Numbered from the stretch's first letter, positions 8,081-17,448 are shown. The stretch is 64,000 bases of DNA from Phycisphaerales bacterium (GCA_020852515.1 JADZAS010000013.1:372001-436000); one strand, 5' to 3'. Made by a program: numbers and translations. The notes: generated by a model from the sequence alone, not told the origin.

Positions 8081-11000
8081 ATGACGCCGCAGCCGAGCAC
8101 CGCGCTCGACCAACTGATTGATGAGTGCATGATCAACGACCGGCATCGCCTGATGCAGAGGCTCCGCGCGCTCAGCGGGCGGGCGGAAGCGCGAAGGCCG
8201 CGCGGCCGGGTCGCGGCGGCGCGGCGGGCGGGTGATTCGATCGGCGCGCTGGAAGCGGACATTCGCAGGTCGATGGATCGCGTTGCGACCCGCCGCGCTG
8301 CGGTACCGCGCATCACGTATCCACCCGATCTGCCCGTCGTTCAGAGGCGCGCCGAGATCGCCGAGGCGATCCGGATCAACCAGGTGGTCGTGCTGTGCGG
8401 CGAGACGGGCTCGGGCAAGACGACGCAACTGCCCAAGATCTGCCTCGAACTGGGGCGCGGCATCACGGGCGCCATCGGCCACACCCAGCCGCGGCGGGTG
8501 GCGGCGCGGACGGTGGCGGCCCGCATCGCGGATGAACTCAGCGTGCCGCTGGGGAAGCAGGTCGGTTACAAGATCCGCTTTGGCGATCAGACGAGCGAGA
8601 ACACGCTCATCAAGATCATGACCGACGGCATCCTGCTCGCCGAGACGCCCAGCGACCGGTTTCTGAGCGCGTATGACACGATCATCATCGACGAGGCGCA
8701 CGAGCGCAGCCTGAACATCGACTTTCTACTGGGGTACATCAAGCAACTGCTGCCGCGGCGGCGCGACCTGAAGGTGATCATCACTTCGGCGACGATCGAC
8801 CCGCAGCGCTTCAGCGCGCACTTTGACGATGCGCCGATCATCGAAGTGTCCGGGCGGGCGTATCCGGTCGAGGTGCGCTACGAGCCGCCTGCCGCTGAAG
8901 CGGATGAAGACGAGGCGCCGGACCTGATCGACGCAACGGTGAGCGCCGTGGATGAACTCATCGGGCGCGAGCGCGGCGACATTCTCGTATTTCTCAGCGG
9001 GGAGCGCGAGATCCGCGAGGCGGCCAAGGCGCTGCGGCACCAGGCGTCGCGCGGGGTGGATGTGCTGCCGCTGTATTCGCGGCTGAGCAGCGCCGAGCAG
9101 AACCGCATCTTCCAGCCGCACCAGCAGCGGCGCATCGTGCTGGCGACGAACGTGGCGGAAACGTCGGTGACGGTGCCGGGCATCTCGTGCGTGGTGGATC
9201 CGGGCATGGCGCGCATCAGCCGCTACAGCACGCGGACCAAGGTGCAGCGCCTGCCGATCGAGGCGATCTCGCAGGCGAGCGCCGAGCAGCGCAAGGGGCG
9301 CTGCGGCCGGGTCGGGCCGGGGGTCTGCGTGCGGCTGTATTCGGAGCAGGACTTTGCAGCGCGGCCGGAATTCACCGAGCCGGAGATTCTCCGCACCAAC
9401 CTCGCCAGCGTGATCCTGCAGATGAAGGCGCTGCGGCTGGGGGATGTCGAGCGGTTTCCTTTCATTGAGAGGCCGACGGCGCGGATGATCCGCGACGGCT
9501 ATCACACGCTGCATGAACTCGGCGCCGTCGATGCGCACAATGAACTGACCGAACTCGGCCGCGAACTGGCTCGTCTGCCGATCGATCCGCGACTGGGGCG
9601 GATGATTCTTCAGGCCGATCGCGAGCACTGCCTGGCGGAGGTGCTCATCATCGCCGCGGCGCTGTCGATACCTGATCCGCGCGAGCGGCCGCACGACCAG
9701 CAGGAGAAGGCGGATGCGGCCCATGCGCGCTTCGCGCACGAAGACTCGGACTTTCTCGCGTTCGTCAATCTCTGGCGCGCGTACCACGATGAGGCCCGGC
9801 GCTTGTCGCACAGCAAGGCCCGGCACTGGTGCCGGCAGAACCACGTCAACTTCATGCGCATGCGCGAGTGGCACGACATCCACACTCAACTGCGCGAACT
9901 CGCGATCGAGAGCCGGCTGCGAATCAACACGGAGCCGGCGGAGTATGACACGGTGCACCGGGCGGTCTTGTCGGGCCTGCTGAGCAACATCGGGCTGCGC
10001 ACCGACGGGCACGAATACACGGGAGCGCACGGCACGAAGTTCTTCATCTTTCCCGGCTCGGGACAGTTCAGGAAGAGCCCGGCGTGGATCATGGCCGCCG
10101 AGATCGTGGAGACGACGCGGCTGTATGCGCGCTGCGTGGCGAGGATTCAGCCGCAGTGGATCGAAGCGCTCGCCGAGCACCTCGTGAAGCGGCACTACTC
10201 CGAGCCGCTGTGGAGCGAAGACACGGCGCAGGTGACCGCGGCTGAACGCGTGTCGCTGTACGGCCTCGACATCGCATCGGGCCGGCGGGTGCACTACGGC
10301 CCGATCGAGCCGAAGGCGTCGCGCGAGCTGTTCATTCACCATGCGCTGGTGGAGGGCGAGTGGCGGACCCAGGCGCCGTTCTTCGAGCACAACCGCCAAC
10401 TGATCGCCGAAGTCGAGAAGGTAGAAAGCAAGGTGCGCAAGCGCGATGTGCTCGTGGATGTGCACCAGCGCTTCGCGTTCTATGACCAGCGCCTGCCGGC
10501 GGATGCGTACAGCGGGGCTACGTTTGACAAGTGGTGGAAGGAGGCCCAGCGAAGCACGCCTCGCCTGCTGCACATGACGCGCGACGATCTCGTGCAGATC
10601 GAGCGCAGCGCCGCTGACTTTCCGGATCGCATGACTCTCGGCGAACTCACGCTGTCGCTGCGCTACGTGCACGATCCCGGCGCACCCGATGACGGGGTGA
10701 CGGCGATCATTCCGGTCGAAGCGCTGCACGAGATCGACGCGGCGCCGTTCACCTGGCTCGTGCCGGGCATGCGGCTGGAGAAGATGACGGCGCTGATCAA
10801 GTCGCTGCCCAAGGGCACGCGCACCGCATTTTTGCCGGCCGGGGACTTTGCGCGCACTTGCGCTGAGAGCCTCCACCCCGACGAGCGGACGCTCGAAGCG
10901 GCGCTCGGCGAGGCGCTGCACGGCCTGCGCGGCATTCCGATCAAGCCGTCTGACTTTCAGATGGACAAACTCGATCGCCACCTGCTGATGAACTTTCGCA

Positions 11001-11980
11001 TTGTCGATCGGCGCGGCCACATCGTCGGCGAGGGACGCGATCTCGAACAACTTCGCCGCGACCTGGCCGGCAAAGTGCGCTCGCAACTGCAGTCGATGAG
11101 CGACCAGCGCTACTCACGCAAGGGGATCACCACGTGGGATTTTGGCGCGCTGGCCGAGTCGATCGAGATCAAGCGAGGCGGCATGACGGTGACCGCGTAC
11201 CCGGCCGTGGTGGATGAAGGTTCGTCGGTTCGCCTGACGATTCTCGATACTTCCGCCGCGGCGCTGGCGGCGAGCCGGCTGGGCATTCGCCGGCTGTACG
11301 TCATCGCAGCGCATGATGAACTCGCGCATCAACTCAAGACCATGCCGCAACTCAATCGGCTCAAACTGCTCTACGCTTCGCTTGGGCCGCCGAAGCTGCT
11401 GCACGAGCAGATCATCGAGACTGCAGCAGAGCAGGCGTTTCTGGGTGATCGTGAGATCCCGCGAAGCCGCGAACAGTTCGAAGCGCGGCTCAACGATGGC
11501 TGGGTGCGCATCGGTGAGGCGATGTTCAGTATCTGCTCGCTCGTCGAGCCGATTCTCGCGGCCCGGCACGAAGTGCACCTGCGACTGGATAAATCCGCGC
11601 CGCCGACGTGGAAGCCGATCGTCGATGATCTCAAGACGCAACTCTCGGAACTGTTGCCCGGCGAGTTTCTGCGCATCACGCCGCTCGCGCGACTTCGGCA
11701 CATTCCGCGCTACGTGGCGGCGATGCAGCGCCGACTCGAACGCCTGAGCGGCGCTGGACTGGCGCGCGATGCGCAGCATCGGCAGGTGATCGAAGTCCAC
11801 CGGACCCGGCTCGCGCAGGCGATGGCCCGGCGCGATCCGAGTCAGGCGACTGATCCACGGCTGGTCGAGTACCGATGGCTCATCGAGGAGTTGCGCGTGT
11901 CGCTGTTCGCGCAGGACCTTGGCACGGCGGAGAAGGTGTCGCCGCAGCGGTTGGATAAGTTGTGGGAGCAGATGGCTTAG
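8081..11980 (+). CDS. hrpA: HrpA-type DEAH-box ATP-dependent RNA helicase
   Basis: The product is 1299 aa from ATG 8081 (preceded by GGAAG); an in-frame ATG at 8054 would add nine residues. The length matches E. coli HrpA (about 1300 aa). Visible helicase motifs are GETGSGKTT near residues 107-115, DEAH at 204-207, SAT shortly after, and QRKGRCGR near 402-409. The helicase-associated region and the long HrpA-specific C-terminal region with RFAFYDQRLP follow. HrpA family proteins unwind RNA and in E. coli act in mRNA processing and rescue of collided ribosomes. It stands alone, 129 bp from the divergent reductase. Confidence 0.95.
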   Translation: MTPQPSTALDQLIDECMINDRHRLMQRLRALSGRAEARRPRGRVAAARRAGDSIGALEADIRRSMDRVATRRAAVPRITYPPDLPVVQRRAEIAEAIRINQVVVLCGETGSGKTTQLPKICLELGRGITGAIGHTQPRRVAARTVAARIADELSVPLGKQVGYKIRFGDQTSENTLIKIMTDGILLAETPSDRFLSAYDTIIIDEAHERSLNIDFLLGYIKQLLPRRRDLKVIITSATIDPQRFSAHFDDAPIIEVSGRAYPVEVRYEPPAAEADEDEAPDLIDATVSAVDELIGRERGDILVFLSGEREIREAAKALRHQASRGVDVLPLYSRLSSAEQNRIFQPHQQRRIVLATNVAETSVTVPGISCVVDPGMARISRYSTRTKVQRLPIEAISQASAEQRKGRCGRVGPGVCVRLYSEQDFAARPEFTEPEILRTNLASVILQMKALRLGDVERFPFIERPTARMIRDGYHTLHELGAVDAHNELTELGRELARLPIDPRLGRMILQADREHCLAEVLIIAAALSIPDPRERPHDQQEKADAAHARFAHEDSDFLAFVNLWRAYHDEARRLSHSKARHWCRQNHVNFMRMREWHDIHTQLRELAIESRLRINTEPAEYDTVHRAVLSGLLSNIGLRTDGHEYTGAHGTKFFIFPGSGQFRKSPAWIMAAEIVETTRLYARCVARIQPQWIEALAEHLVKRHYSEPLWSEDTAQVTAAERVSLYGLDIASGRRVHYGPIEPKASRELFIHHALVEGEWRTQAPFFEHNRQLIAEVEKVESKVRKRDVLVDVHQRFAFYDQRLPADAYSGATFDKWWKEAQRSTPRLLHMTRDDLVQIERSAADFPDRMTLGELTLSLRYVHDPGAPDDGVTAIIPVEALHEIDAAPFTWLVPGMRLEKMTALIKSLPKGTRTAFLPAGDFARTCAESLHPDERTLEAALGEALHGLRGIPIKPSDFQMDKLDRHLLMNFRIVDRRGHIVGEGRDLEQLRRDLAGKVRSQLQSMSDQRYSRKGITTWDFGALAESIEIKRGGMTVTAYPAVVDEGSSVRLTILDTSAAALAASRLGIRRLYVIAAHDELAHQLKTMPQLNRLKLLYASLGPPKLLHEQIIETAAEQAFLGDREIPRSREQFEARLNDGWVRIGEAMFSICSLVEPILAARHEVHLRLDKSAPPTWKPIVDDLKTQLSELLPGEFLRITPLARLRHIPRYVAAMQRRLERLSGAGLARDAQHRQVIEVHRTRLAQAMARRDPSQATDPRLVEYRWLIEELRVSLFAQDLGTAEKVSPQRLDKLWEQMA

Positions 11981-12022
11981 GTTGCAGATTTCGGATCGCA
12001 CGTGCAGTACGATTAGCAAACG

Positions 12023-12472
12023 ATGAAGCAGAGAATATACCTCGACACTTCGGTGATCAGCGCCCTCGATGATCTTCGGCATCCAGAGAGGGCACAGATG
12101 ACCCGTGACTTCTGGTTGCGTCTGGACGAGTTTGAGATCTGCTCGAGCGAGGCGATTCGGATCGAAATCGTCAGCACACGGGATGATTCCCGCCGTGGTG
12201 AGATGTTGCGCCTTCTTCCGCAGATCATGATTCATCCACTCACGAGCGAGATGAGATCACTTGCCCGGAGATACGTGGATGCGGCGGTTTTCGGAGAGTC
12301 AGTCGTCATCGACGCCCTCCATGTGGCAGCGGCCGTTTTGACGCAGTGTGAAGTACTCGTTTCCTGGAATTTCCGACACTTGGTCAATCGGAGGCGGCGG
12401 GCGGCGGTAAACGCAATCAACGCGGAGCAGGGACTTCAGTCCATCGAAATCGTCGCTCCACCAGAGGTTTGA
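12023..12472 (+). CDS. PIN-domain protein, VapC-like putative toxin
   Basis: The product is 149 aa, a single PIN domain, the fold of VapC-type endoribonucleases. Acidic metal-binding candidates are D8 in YLDTSVIS, the Glu of EAIRIEI, the Asp of VIDALHVAAA, and the polar cluster in SWNFRHLVN. It starts 42 bp after the helicase gene. A 75-codon gene begins 15 bp downstream and may be the antitoxin or partner. Toxin activity is inferred from family only; the usual VapBC order would put the antitoxin first. Confidence 0.8.
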   Translation: MKQRIYLDTSVISALDDLRHPERAQMTRDFWLRLDEFEICSSEAIRIEIVSTRDDSRRGEMLRLLPQIMIHPLTSEMRSLARRYVDAAVFGESVVIDALHVAAAVLTQCEVLVSWNFRHLVNRRRRAAVNAINAEQGLQSIEIVAPPEV

Positions 12473-12487
12473 AGCCTAGAATCCGCT

Positions 12488-12715
12488 GTGAACGGTGAGC
12501 CGCTTTATTTCGATTATCCGGCTGCTGCCCGAGCGGCTGGGATCAGCACCGAGCAGTTGCGCCTTCTCGAGCAGATGTTCCGAGCTGATTATCCGACGGA
12601 CGACATGCTTTACGAACTGCACGTGCTGAGGGCGTGCAACTCGGTGAGTGGCGGCCTGGCTTCACTTGACGCCATTCTGCGCGAAGCCAGGGAGCGCGGC
12701 GCATCTGCGGCTTGA
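12488..12715 (+). CDS. Small protein downstream of PIN gene, possible antitoxin
   Basis: The product is 75 aa with a GTG start (12488), 15 bp after the PIN gene, so the two are probably co-transcribed. It is mainly helical and acidic in the middle, with no Cys and no membrane segment. No named domain is recognised. Its position suggests a PIN partner, but the order is reversed relative to classic vapBC and no DNA-binding motif is obvious. The GTG has no clear ribosome site, so translation may depend on coupling. Confidence 0.6.
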   Translation: MNGEPLYFDYPAAARAAGISTEQLRLLEQMFRADYPTDDMLYELHVLRACNSVSGGLASLDAILREARERGASAA

Positions 12716-12765
12716 GCGCCGCCGAGCGACTTGAACCGGCCGAATCCGCGAGGCACCAGGCCAAC

Positions 12766-12861
12766 TCAGGACCTGACGGACGCGCGGCCGCGCGGGGCGA
12801 CGAAGGAACAACGCTCGCCGAGGCTCCGGTTCGCGCTGTACTGTCAGGTTTCGCCTGACCT
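12766..12861. repeat. ~96-bp dispersed element, copy A
   Basis: This segment aligns without gaps to 13780-13875. The first 14 bases (TCAGGACCTGACGG) are identical, the last 50 differ at about seven positions, and a 19-base middle is diverged. The 3' end forms a small TCAGG/CCTGA hairpin. It lies between the end of the toxin-like pair and the end of the minus-strand gene 12880-13269. It appears to be non-coding. Confidence 0.75.
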
Positions 12862-12879
12862 GCTCGTCTGGCCCGCCTG

Positions 12880-13269
12880 TCACGTCGGCGTGTCGCGGAA
12901 CGGCACGGCGGCAATCTGATGGTCGTCTTCGTACACGATCACGCCCGGCCGATCTGTTCTGAGGATCTCGGTCGCGATGCCGTACCTGTTCAGGACGATG
13001 CAGAGTTGATGCATGCGCTGGATGTGATTGTGGGCGGTTCGACGGTACCATGAGATGGCGTTGGGCGCTGCGTTGTGCTTGCGCGATCTCGAAAGCCGGT
13101 CAGGTTGATCGAGGTGATCCTGATACCAGTTCAGAGCCGCCCGCATGTCGGCGCGATCGGCCGCATCGATGACCTGGTCAGACTTGAGAAGGTCAAACGC
13201 AGCCTGAAAAACGCCGAGCCGGCGATGCGAGTCTTCATCGATTCGATTACAGACGAAGCGGAGGTACAT
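12880..13269 (-). CDS. Conserved-looking hypothetical protein
   Basis: The product is 129 aa, basic and His/Arg-rich, with no signal peptide or membrane segment and no domain I can name. Its codon pattern reads as a real gene, and the sequence is compact and folded-looking, ending in a beta-rich segment (VIVYEDDHQIAAVPF). It is followed on the same strand by nothing for 160 bp except repeat copy A. Together with 13299-13754 it is enclosed by two direct copies of a ~96-bp element, so it may be cargo of a mobile unit. Confidence 0.65.
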   Translation of the reverse strand: MYLRFVCNRIDEDSHRRLGVFQAAFDLLKSDQVIDAADRADMRAALNWYQDHLDQPDRLSRSRKHNAAPNAISWYRRTAHNHIQRMHQLCIVLNRYGIATEILRTDRPGVIVYEDDHQIAAVPFRDTPT

Positions 13270-13298
13270 AGCGAATAAGCATATGTTGCCGGCGGCGC

Positions 13299-13754
13299 TT
13301 ACTTCTCTGCATCCATGAACTCGAACAGCTTCTCCTCCATTGATTCATCCAAGACTTGGCGCTGCTGGACATCCTCGACTCGCTGGAACACCTCGTACAG
13401 CTCGCGAAGCTGCTCATCAGTCAGCGATTCGAAATAGGGCCAATAGTTGTGCGTGTCGTAAGCGGCCCTGTGGGGTCGACCGTGCCCGCGCGATCTGTGA
13501 AGGAGACCGTAGCCATCGCCCGCGTACGAAACCCAGTGGTGCTTGAGGTTCTCGCCTCCGAGCCGCGTCTCAATGGGAGACGTCTTGTACCACTCATCGG
13601 TGCTGAAGCCGAAGATCCACTCGCGATAGCCCATATGCGAGCACGTGTATTCGCAGGCAAATGCGCGATCGGTGTAGATGGTGGGGTCCAGCAACAACAG
13701 CAGGATTGCTCCGGCGGCGACGATTGAGCCGGCAATCAGGGTGCGCCTTCGCAT
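13299..13754 (-). CDS. Hypothetical membrane-anchored protein
   Basis: The product is 151 aa from ATG 13754-13752; the frame stays open to 13991 but that extension is the translated repeat element, so it was excluded. Residues about 5-24 form one hydrophobic segment after an Arg-rich start (signal anchor or signal peptide). The rest is Tyr/Trp/His-rich with two Cys near residue 35-40 (CEYTC). The C-terminus is acidic and helical. No family is recognised. It lies 29 bp upstream of the 12880 gene on the same strand, so they may be co-transcribed. Confidence 0.6.
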   Translation of the reverse strand: MRRRTLIAGSIVAAGAILLLLLDPTIYTDRAFACEYTCSHMGYREWIFGFSTDEWYKTSPIETRLGGENLKHHWVSYAGDGYGLLHRSRGHGRPHRAAYDTHNYWPYFESLTDEQLRELYEVFQRVEDVQQRQVLDESMEEKLFEFMDAEK

Positions 13755-13776
13755 GCTGAACGATAGTTGCTTGATC

Positions 13777-13875
13777 AGGTCAGGACCTGACGGTCGGGCG
13801 GCCGCGAACAGTGGTCTGCGTACCGCGCTCGCCGATGCTTCGGTTCGCGTCGTACTGTCAGGTGTCACCTGACCT
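13777..13875. repeat. ~96-bp dispersed element, copy B, with inverted-repeat ends
   Basis: Direct copy of 12766-12861. Its left end (AGGTCAGGACCTGAC) matches the reverse complement of its right end except for a 4-base insertion, so the unit has terminal inverted repeats like a MITE or REP-type element. The right end folds as GTCAGGT-GTC-ACCTGAC. It begins 22 bp upstream of the 13754 start codon and so sits in that gene's promoter region. Confidence 0.75.
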
Positions 13876-14137
13876 ACGCACTTTCGCAACGCGCGGCGCG
13901 CAACGCTGCGCCGCACGCCACGAGAACACCTTCGGAGTTCAAAGAAACGCGACTCACCCTTCCGGGGGTGGCGCTCGAAAACTCGCTTCACCCCCGGCCA
14001 CTCACGATCACGCCTTCGGCGTGCAGAAGTCCCGTCATACCCGCGCGACCCTTACAGGCGCGGCTCGTCCGGACGGACATTCGGAGCGCCCCCACCCCGG
14101 CCCTCCCCCGCAAAGCCGGAGGAGGGAGTCCAGCACG
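13876..14137. repeat. Non-coding structured sequence with several stem-loops
   Basis: No gene is seen here. A 9-bp perfect stem (13962-13970 with 13989-13997, CCGGGGGTG arm) and a 6-bp stem CACGCC-TTC-GGCGTG (14009-14023) lie in a row. The style resembles dispersed palindromic repeats of planctomycete intergenic regions, but only one copy is in the window, so repetition is not shown. Confidence 0.4.
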
Positions 14138-16234
14138 TTACTTCTTCATCCACCGCTTCCACCAGTCGGTGATCTGGTGCAGGCGGTGGAGGCGCATGTC
14201 GGGCGGGCCGCCTCGGCTCATGCCGTGGCTCGTGCTGCGCGGGTAGCGCACCATGCGGGCCGGAACATTCTGCAGCTTGAGTGCGGTGAAGACCTGCTCG
14301 GCCTGTTCGATGTTGCAGCGCAGATCGCCCTCGCTGTGGATGATGAGCATCGGCGTCTTGACGCCCTTGAAGTACTTGATCGGGCTCGCGTTCCAGCGAG
14401 CTTCGGGCCGGTCCCACGCGTTGCCTTCCCAGTAGTGATCCGGCAGCGACATGTAGTCGCTGTTGCCAAACTTGCTCACGAGATTGGACACGCATCGGTC
14501 GGTGATCGCGGCGCGGAACTCGTCGGTGTGGCTCACGGCCCAGTTGGTCATGTAGCCGCCGTAACTGCCGCCCATGATGCCGATGCGACTGCGGTCGATG
14601 CCGCGATGGTTTTTCATGAAGGCGTGCACGGCCTGGATGTCGACCCAGTCGGCCACGCCCCAACTGCCGCGGATGGCGGCGGTGTGTTCGCGGCCGTAGC
14701 CCTTGGAGCCGCGCGGATTGGAAAAGACCACGACGTAGCCCTGGGCCGCGAGCATCTGGAACTCGTGGAAAAAGCCGATGCCGTATTGCCCATGCGGCCC
14801 GCCGTGCACTTCGAGAATGCCGGGGTACTTGCGGCCGGACTTCGCGTCGGGGGGCATGAGCACCCACGCCTGCACCTGCGTGCCGTCGGCGGTCTTGATC
14901 CAGTGCTCTTTGATGTCGGCGAGTTTGAGTTGATCGAGCAGCGGGCCGTTGAGGTTCGTCAGGGGCGCAATCTTGAATTGTGCTGTGCCGGTTTCGGCGA
15001 CGCCGATTTCGTCGAGCGTGGTCGCCGTGCCGCGCACGATGGCCATGCGCCTGCCGTCGCGGCTGAGGTTGCTCAGTTGATGCGCCGCGGCGCCGGAAGT
15101 GTGGAAGGCGATGGCCCCGCCGCTGCGCGCGACGGAGGCGATGTGCGTCTGCCCGTGCCAGCCGATCTGCATGTAAATGCGCCGGTTGTCGGGCGCCCAG
15201 CGAAGTTTGGGCGCGAACTCAGCCTCGGAGGTGTCGCTGATCGACACGGCCAGGAGGCAGTAGTCTTCGCCGCCTGTAAGGCTCTGCGCTTCGCCCTTGA
15301 CGGGATCGCAGATGAACAGTTCGAGGTTTTCGGTGCTGTACGAATCATCCATGCCTACGCGGCCGGCGTAAGCGATCGTCTTGCCGTCGGGCGACCACGC
15401 GACGCTGCTCTTGGGGCCTTCGGGCAGGTTGCGGATCGGCGTGGCCCGCCGCGTCGCGAGGTTGATGCGGATGATTTCGTCCTTCCACGGCCGTGCGTAG
15501 GCCATGCGGTCGCGGTTGCGCGTCACGGCGAGTTGTCTGCCGTCGGGCGAGAAGTCGTAAGAGAAGTAGCCCGTGGTGTCGCGCGTCGCGAGCGTGCGGC
15601 TCTTGCCCGTCGAGGCGTCGATGAGATGCAGCGCGTAGCGCTGGGCGTTGAAGTAGCCGTCGCCGTCGTAGCGGCAGAACCAGTCGTCGAGGACGCGCGG
15701 CGGATCGCAGTTACCCCCCTGCTCGCGCTGCTTCTTTGCGTCGCTGGTCCAGTCGGGATCCTGCGGCCGGAAACTGGCGACGATGCAGTTGCCGTCGGGC
15801 GACCATTTGAAGTCGCGCAGCGATCCTTCGGAAAAGGCCGTCAGGTCGCGCGCTTCGCCGCCGGCGGCGCTGATAAGCGCGATCTGCGGCCGATCTTTGG
15901 TGCGGCCGCTGATGAACGCGATGGTCGAGCCATCCGGCGACCAGCGCGGGTGGCGGTCCTTGTTGCCGGATGTGAACGGCCGGGGCTCAGTCCAGTTGCC
16001 CTTGCTGTCGGCGCTGACGATCCAGAGGTTGAGCGCGTATTCGTTCTTCTCGCCGACGGTCTTGTTGACGAAGACGATGCTCCGGCCGTCGGGTGAAATC
16101 TGCGGATCGGAAAGCCAGCGGAACTGCAGAAGATCTTCGGCGGTGATGAGACGCCGGCGCGAGCTGGCGCGGCGCGAGGTGGTGCGGCGCTTGCCGCGGA
16201 CTTTGCCGTTGCGCTTTGCGCGTGATGCAGCCAT
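14138..16234 (-). CDS. S9 family (prolyl oligopeptidase / acylaminoacyl peptidase) serine peptidase
   Basis: The product is 698 aa. Residues about 35-430 form a beta-propeller built of TolB/PD40-like repeats (DPQISPDGRSIVFV, HPRWSPDGSTIAF and others). The C-terminal alpha/beta-hydrolase domain carries the catalytic triad: S557 in GGSYGGY, D637 in HSEGDLR and H670 in STSHGMS. The first 25 residues are Arg/Lys-rich with no signal peptide, so a cytoplasmic peptidase is likely, cleaving short peptides or acylated N-termini. The gene stands alone. Confidence 0.93.
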   Translation of the reverse strand: MAASRAKRNGKVRGKRRTTSRRASSRRRLITAEDLLQFRWLSDPQISPDGRSIVFVNKTVGEKNEYALNLWIVSADSKGNWTEPRPFTSGNKDRHPRWSPDGSTIAFISGRTKDRPQIALISAAGGEARDLTAFSEGSLRDFKWSPDGNCIVASFRPQDPDWTSDAKKQREQGGNCDPPRVLDDWFCRYDGDGYFNAQRYALHLIDASTGKSRTLATRDTTGYFSYDFSPDGRQLAVTRNRDRMAYARPWKDEIIRINLATRRATPIRNLPEGPKSSVAWSPDGKTIAYAGRVGMDDSYSTENLELFICDPVKGEAQSLTGGEDYCLLAVSISDTSEAEFAPKLRWAPDNRRIYMQIGWHGQTHIASVARSGGAIAFHTSGAAAHQLSNLSRDGRRMAIVRGTATTLDEIGVAETGTAQFKIAPLTNLNGPLLDQLKLADIKEHWIKTADGTQVQAWVLMPPDAKSGRKYPGILEVHGGPHGQYGIGFFHEFQMLAAQGYVVVFSNPRGSKGYGREHTAAIRGSWGVADWVDIQAVHAFMKNHRGIDRSRIGIMGGSYGGYMTNWAVSHTDEFRAAITDRCVSNLVSKFGNSDYMSLPDHYWEGNAWDRPEARWNASPIKYFKGVKTPMLIIHSEGDLRCNIEQAEQVFTALKLQNVPARMVRYPRSTSHGMSRGGPPDMRLHRLHQITDWWKRWMKK

Positions 16235-16297
16235 GATCGGGCGTCTCCTTGCGGCGGTCTGACGGGACGATCATGCTACGCCCGATGCGCGCGGCAG

Positions 16298-16327
16298 AAT
16301 AAAGCCCAGGGAGGGCATTCCCTGGGC
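16298..16327 (-). terminator. Rho-independent terminator of the 16362-17348 gene
   Basis: On the minus strand an 8-bp perfect stem (arms 16320-16327 and 16304-16311, GCCCAGGG) with an 8-base loop is followed by TTTATT. It lies 34 bp past the stop codon of the secreted-protein gene. Confidence 0.75.
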
Positions 16328-16361
16328 GTTGTGCGCGAAGCAGAAGATGTTGCGGATGCTG

Positions 16362-17348
16362 CTATGGAATCTGCGCGACGTTGCTGGTGGTGCAGGGACT
16401 TTCCACGACGATGAGTTGCACGTAGCCGCCGCACGCGCCGGTGCCGACCTGGCCGTTCACCTGCCCGCTGCCGCTGCCGGTGTTGATCGTGTTGACTAGG
16501 CGGAGGTTGTCTGTGCCCAGACCGAGTTGGGTGCCGCCGCACGGACCCTGGGGCAGAACGAAGGACCCGGTGTTGTTGGCGAAGGCGATGGCCAGCGGCC
16601 GGCTCGGCGTGGCGTTACTCCACGCGAGGGTAATGGTGCCCGGGCACTGGCCGCGAATGGAGAGGCCCACGCCGCCGCCGCCGCCACCCGAGCCGAGCCA
16701 CTGAGCGACGTTGGCTGCGAACACGCCGCCGTCGAGGGTGTTCCACCGGTCGTCTTCGAACACGTTCACGTCGAGCATGCTGAGCACGTTGTCGGTGCCG
16801 TTGCCCGACCAGAGCGTGGCGGTGTTCGTGGTGAAGATGTTCAGCCCGCCGCTGGCGATGCCGCCGTTGGGAATCTCGATCGAGGTCACGCCGTCGGTGA
16901 GGATCGGAACCTGGTTGGCGACGTTGTACACGCCGTTGGATTCCTGGTTGGTCGAAGAGCCGCCGGCGACGGTGCAGAGATCGTTGTTCCACGAGTACCA
17001 CAGCGACGGATTCTCGCCGATCATGAGCACGCGCCGGCCGGTGGCGATGTATTGCGTGAGGTTGGTCTTCTCGGTCAGCGTGAGCACGGCGTTCCACTCG
17101 CGGATCTGCACCATGATCGCGTCGTACTGGAGCATCTGCGCGTAGTCTTCGAGATTCGGCGCGATGTCGACGGCGGAAAACCAGCGGTCGATCTCGACGG
17201 TGAAGTTGTCGTAGCGGTAGTCGCCATAGCCGAAGCCAAAGCCGTGCCGCTCCTGCGAACAGAGCAGGCGCTGCTGGGCCAGAGCGCCGGCAGAACCGAT
17301 GAGCATGGCTGCGGCGGCGCACACGACGGCGAATGAACGGATGGACAT
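16362..17348 (-). CDS. Secreted protein with conserved four-Cys C-terminal domain
   Basis: The product is 328 aa from ATG 17348-17346, with GAGGAG upstream; the longer frame to 17477 lacks such a site. A signal peptide (about 1-24, ending ALAQ) is clear. The middle (about 25-230) looks like an alpha/beta fold (VLMIGENPSLW, DAIMVQIREW), unassigned. A six-Gly linker precedes the shared C-terminal domain with Cys in GQCPG, GPCGGT, GACGGY and CTTSN, ending VAQIP. The gene is a single transcription unit with its own promoter and terminator. Likely exported; role unknown. Confidence 0.85.
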   Translation of the reverse strand: MSIRSFAVVCAAAAMLIGSAGALAQQRLLCSQERHGFGFGYGDYRYDNFTVEIDRWFSAVDIAPNLEDYAQMLQYDAIMVQIREWNAVLTLTEKTNLTQYIATGRRVLMIGENPSLWYSWNNDLCTVAGGSSTNQESNGVYNVANQVPILTDGVTSIEIPNGGIASGGLNIFTTNTATLWSGNGTDNVLSMLDVNVFEDDRWNTLDGGVFAANVAQWLGSGGGGGGVGLSIRGQCPGTITLAWSNATPSRPLAIAFANNTGSFVLPQGPCGGTQLGLGTDNLRLVNTINTGSGSGQVNGQVGTGACGGYVQLIVVESPCTTSNVAQIP

Positions 17349-17448
17349 GGCACTTCTCCTCTCGCGGGCATGGGCCCGGCGGCTGATCGCACTCGTGGCG
17401 GCCGCGGCTGCGCGTGTTCGCCCGGCCCGCGGCTCGCCGATGCGCCCA

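Noticed and set aside
8726-11086. 786-codon open frame antisense to the helicase gene
   Set aside because: High G+C keeps the antisense frame open; it has no domain sense and the plus strand carries a full HrpA.
12543-12914. Minus-strand 123-codon frame across the repeat element
   Set aside because: It is the translated repeat and overlaps the 12488-12715 gene; the same peptide-like string appears in the false extension of the 13299 gene.
13811-16096. 761-codon plus-strand frame opposite the S9 peptidase
   Set aside because: Shadow of 14138-16234, which has a complete catalytic triad and propeller repeats.
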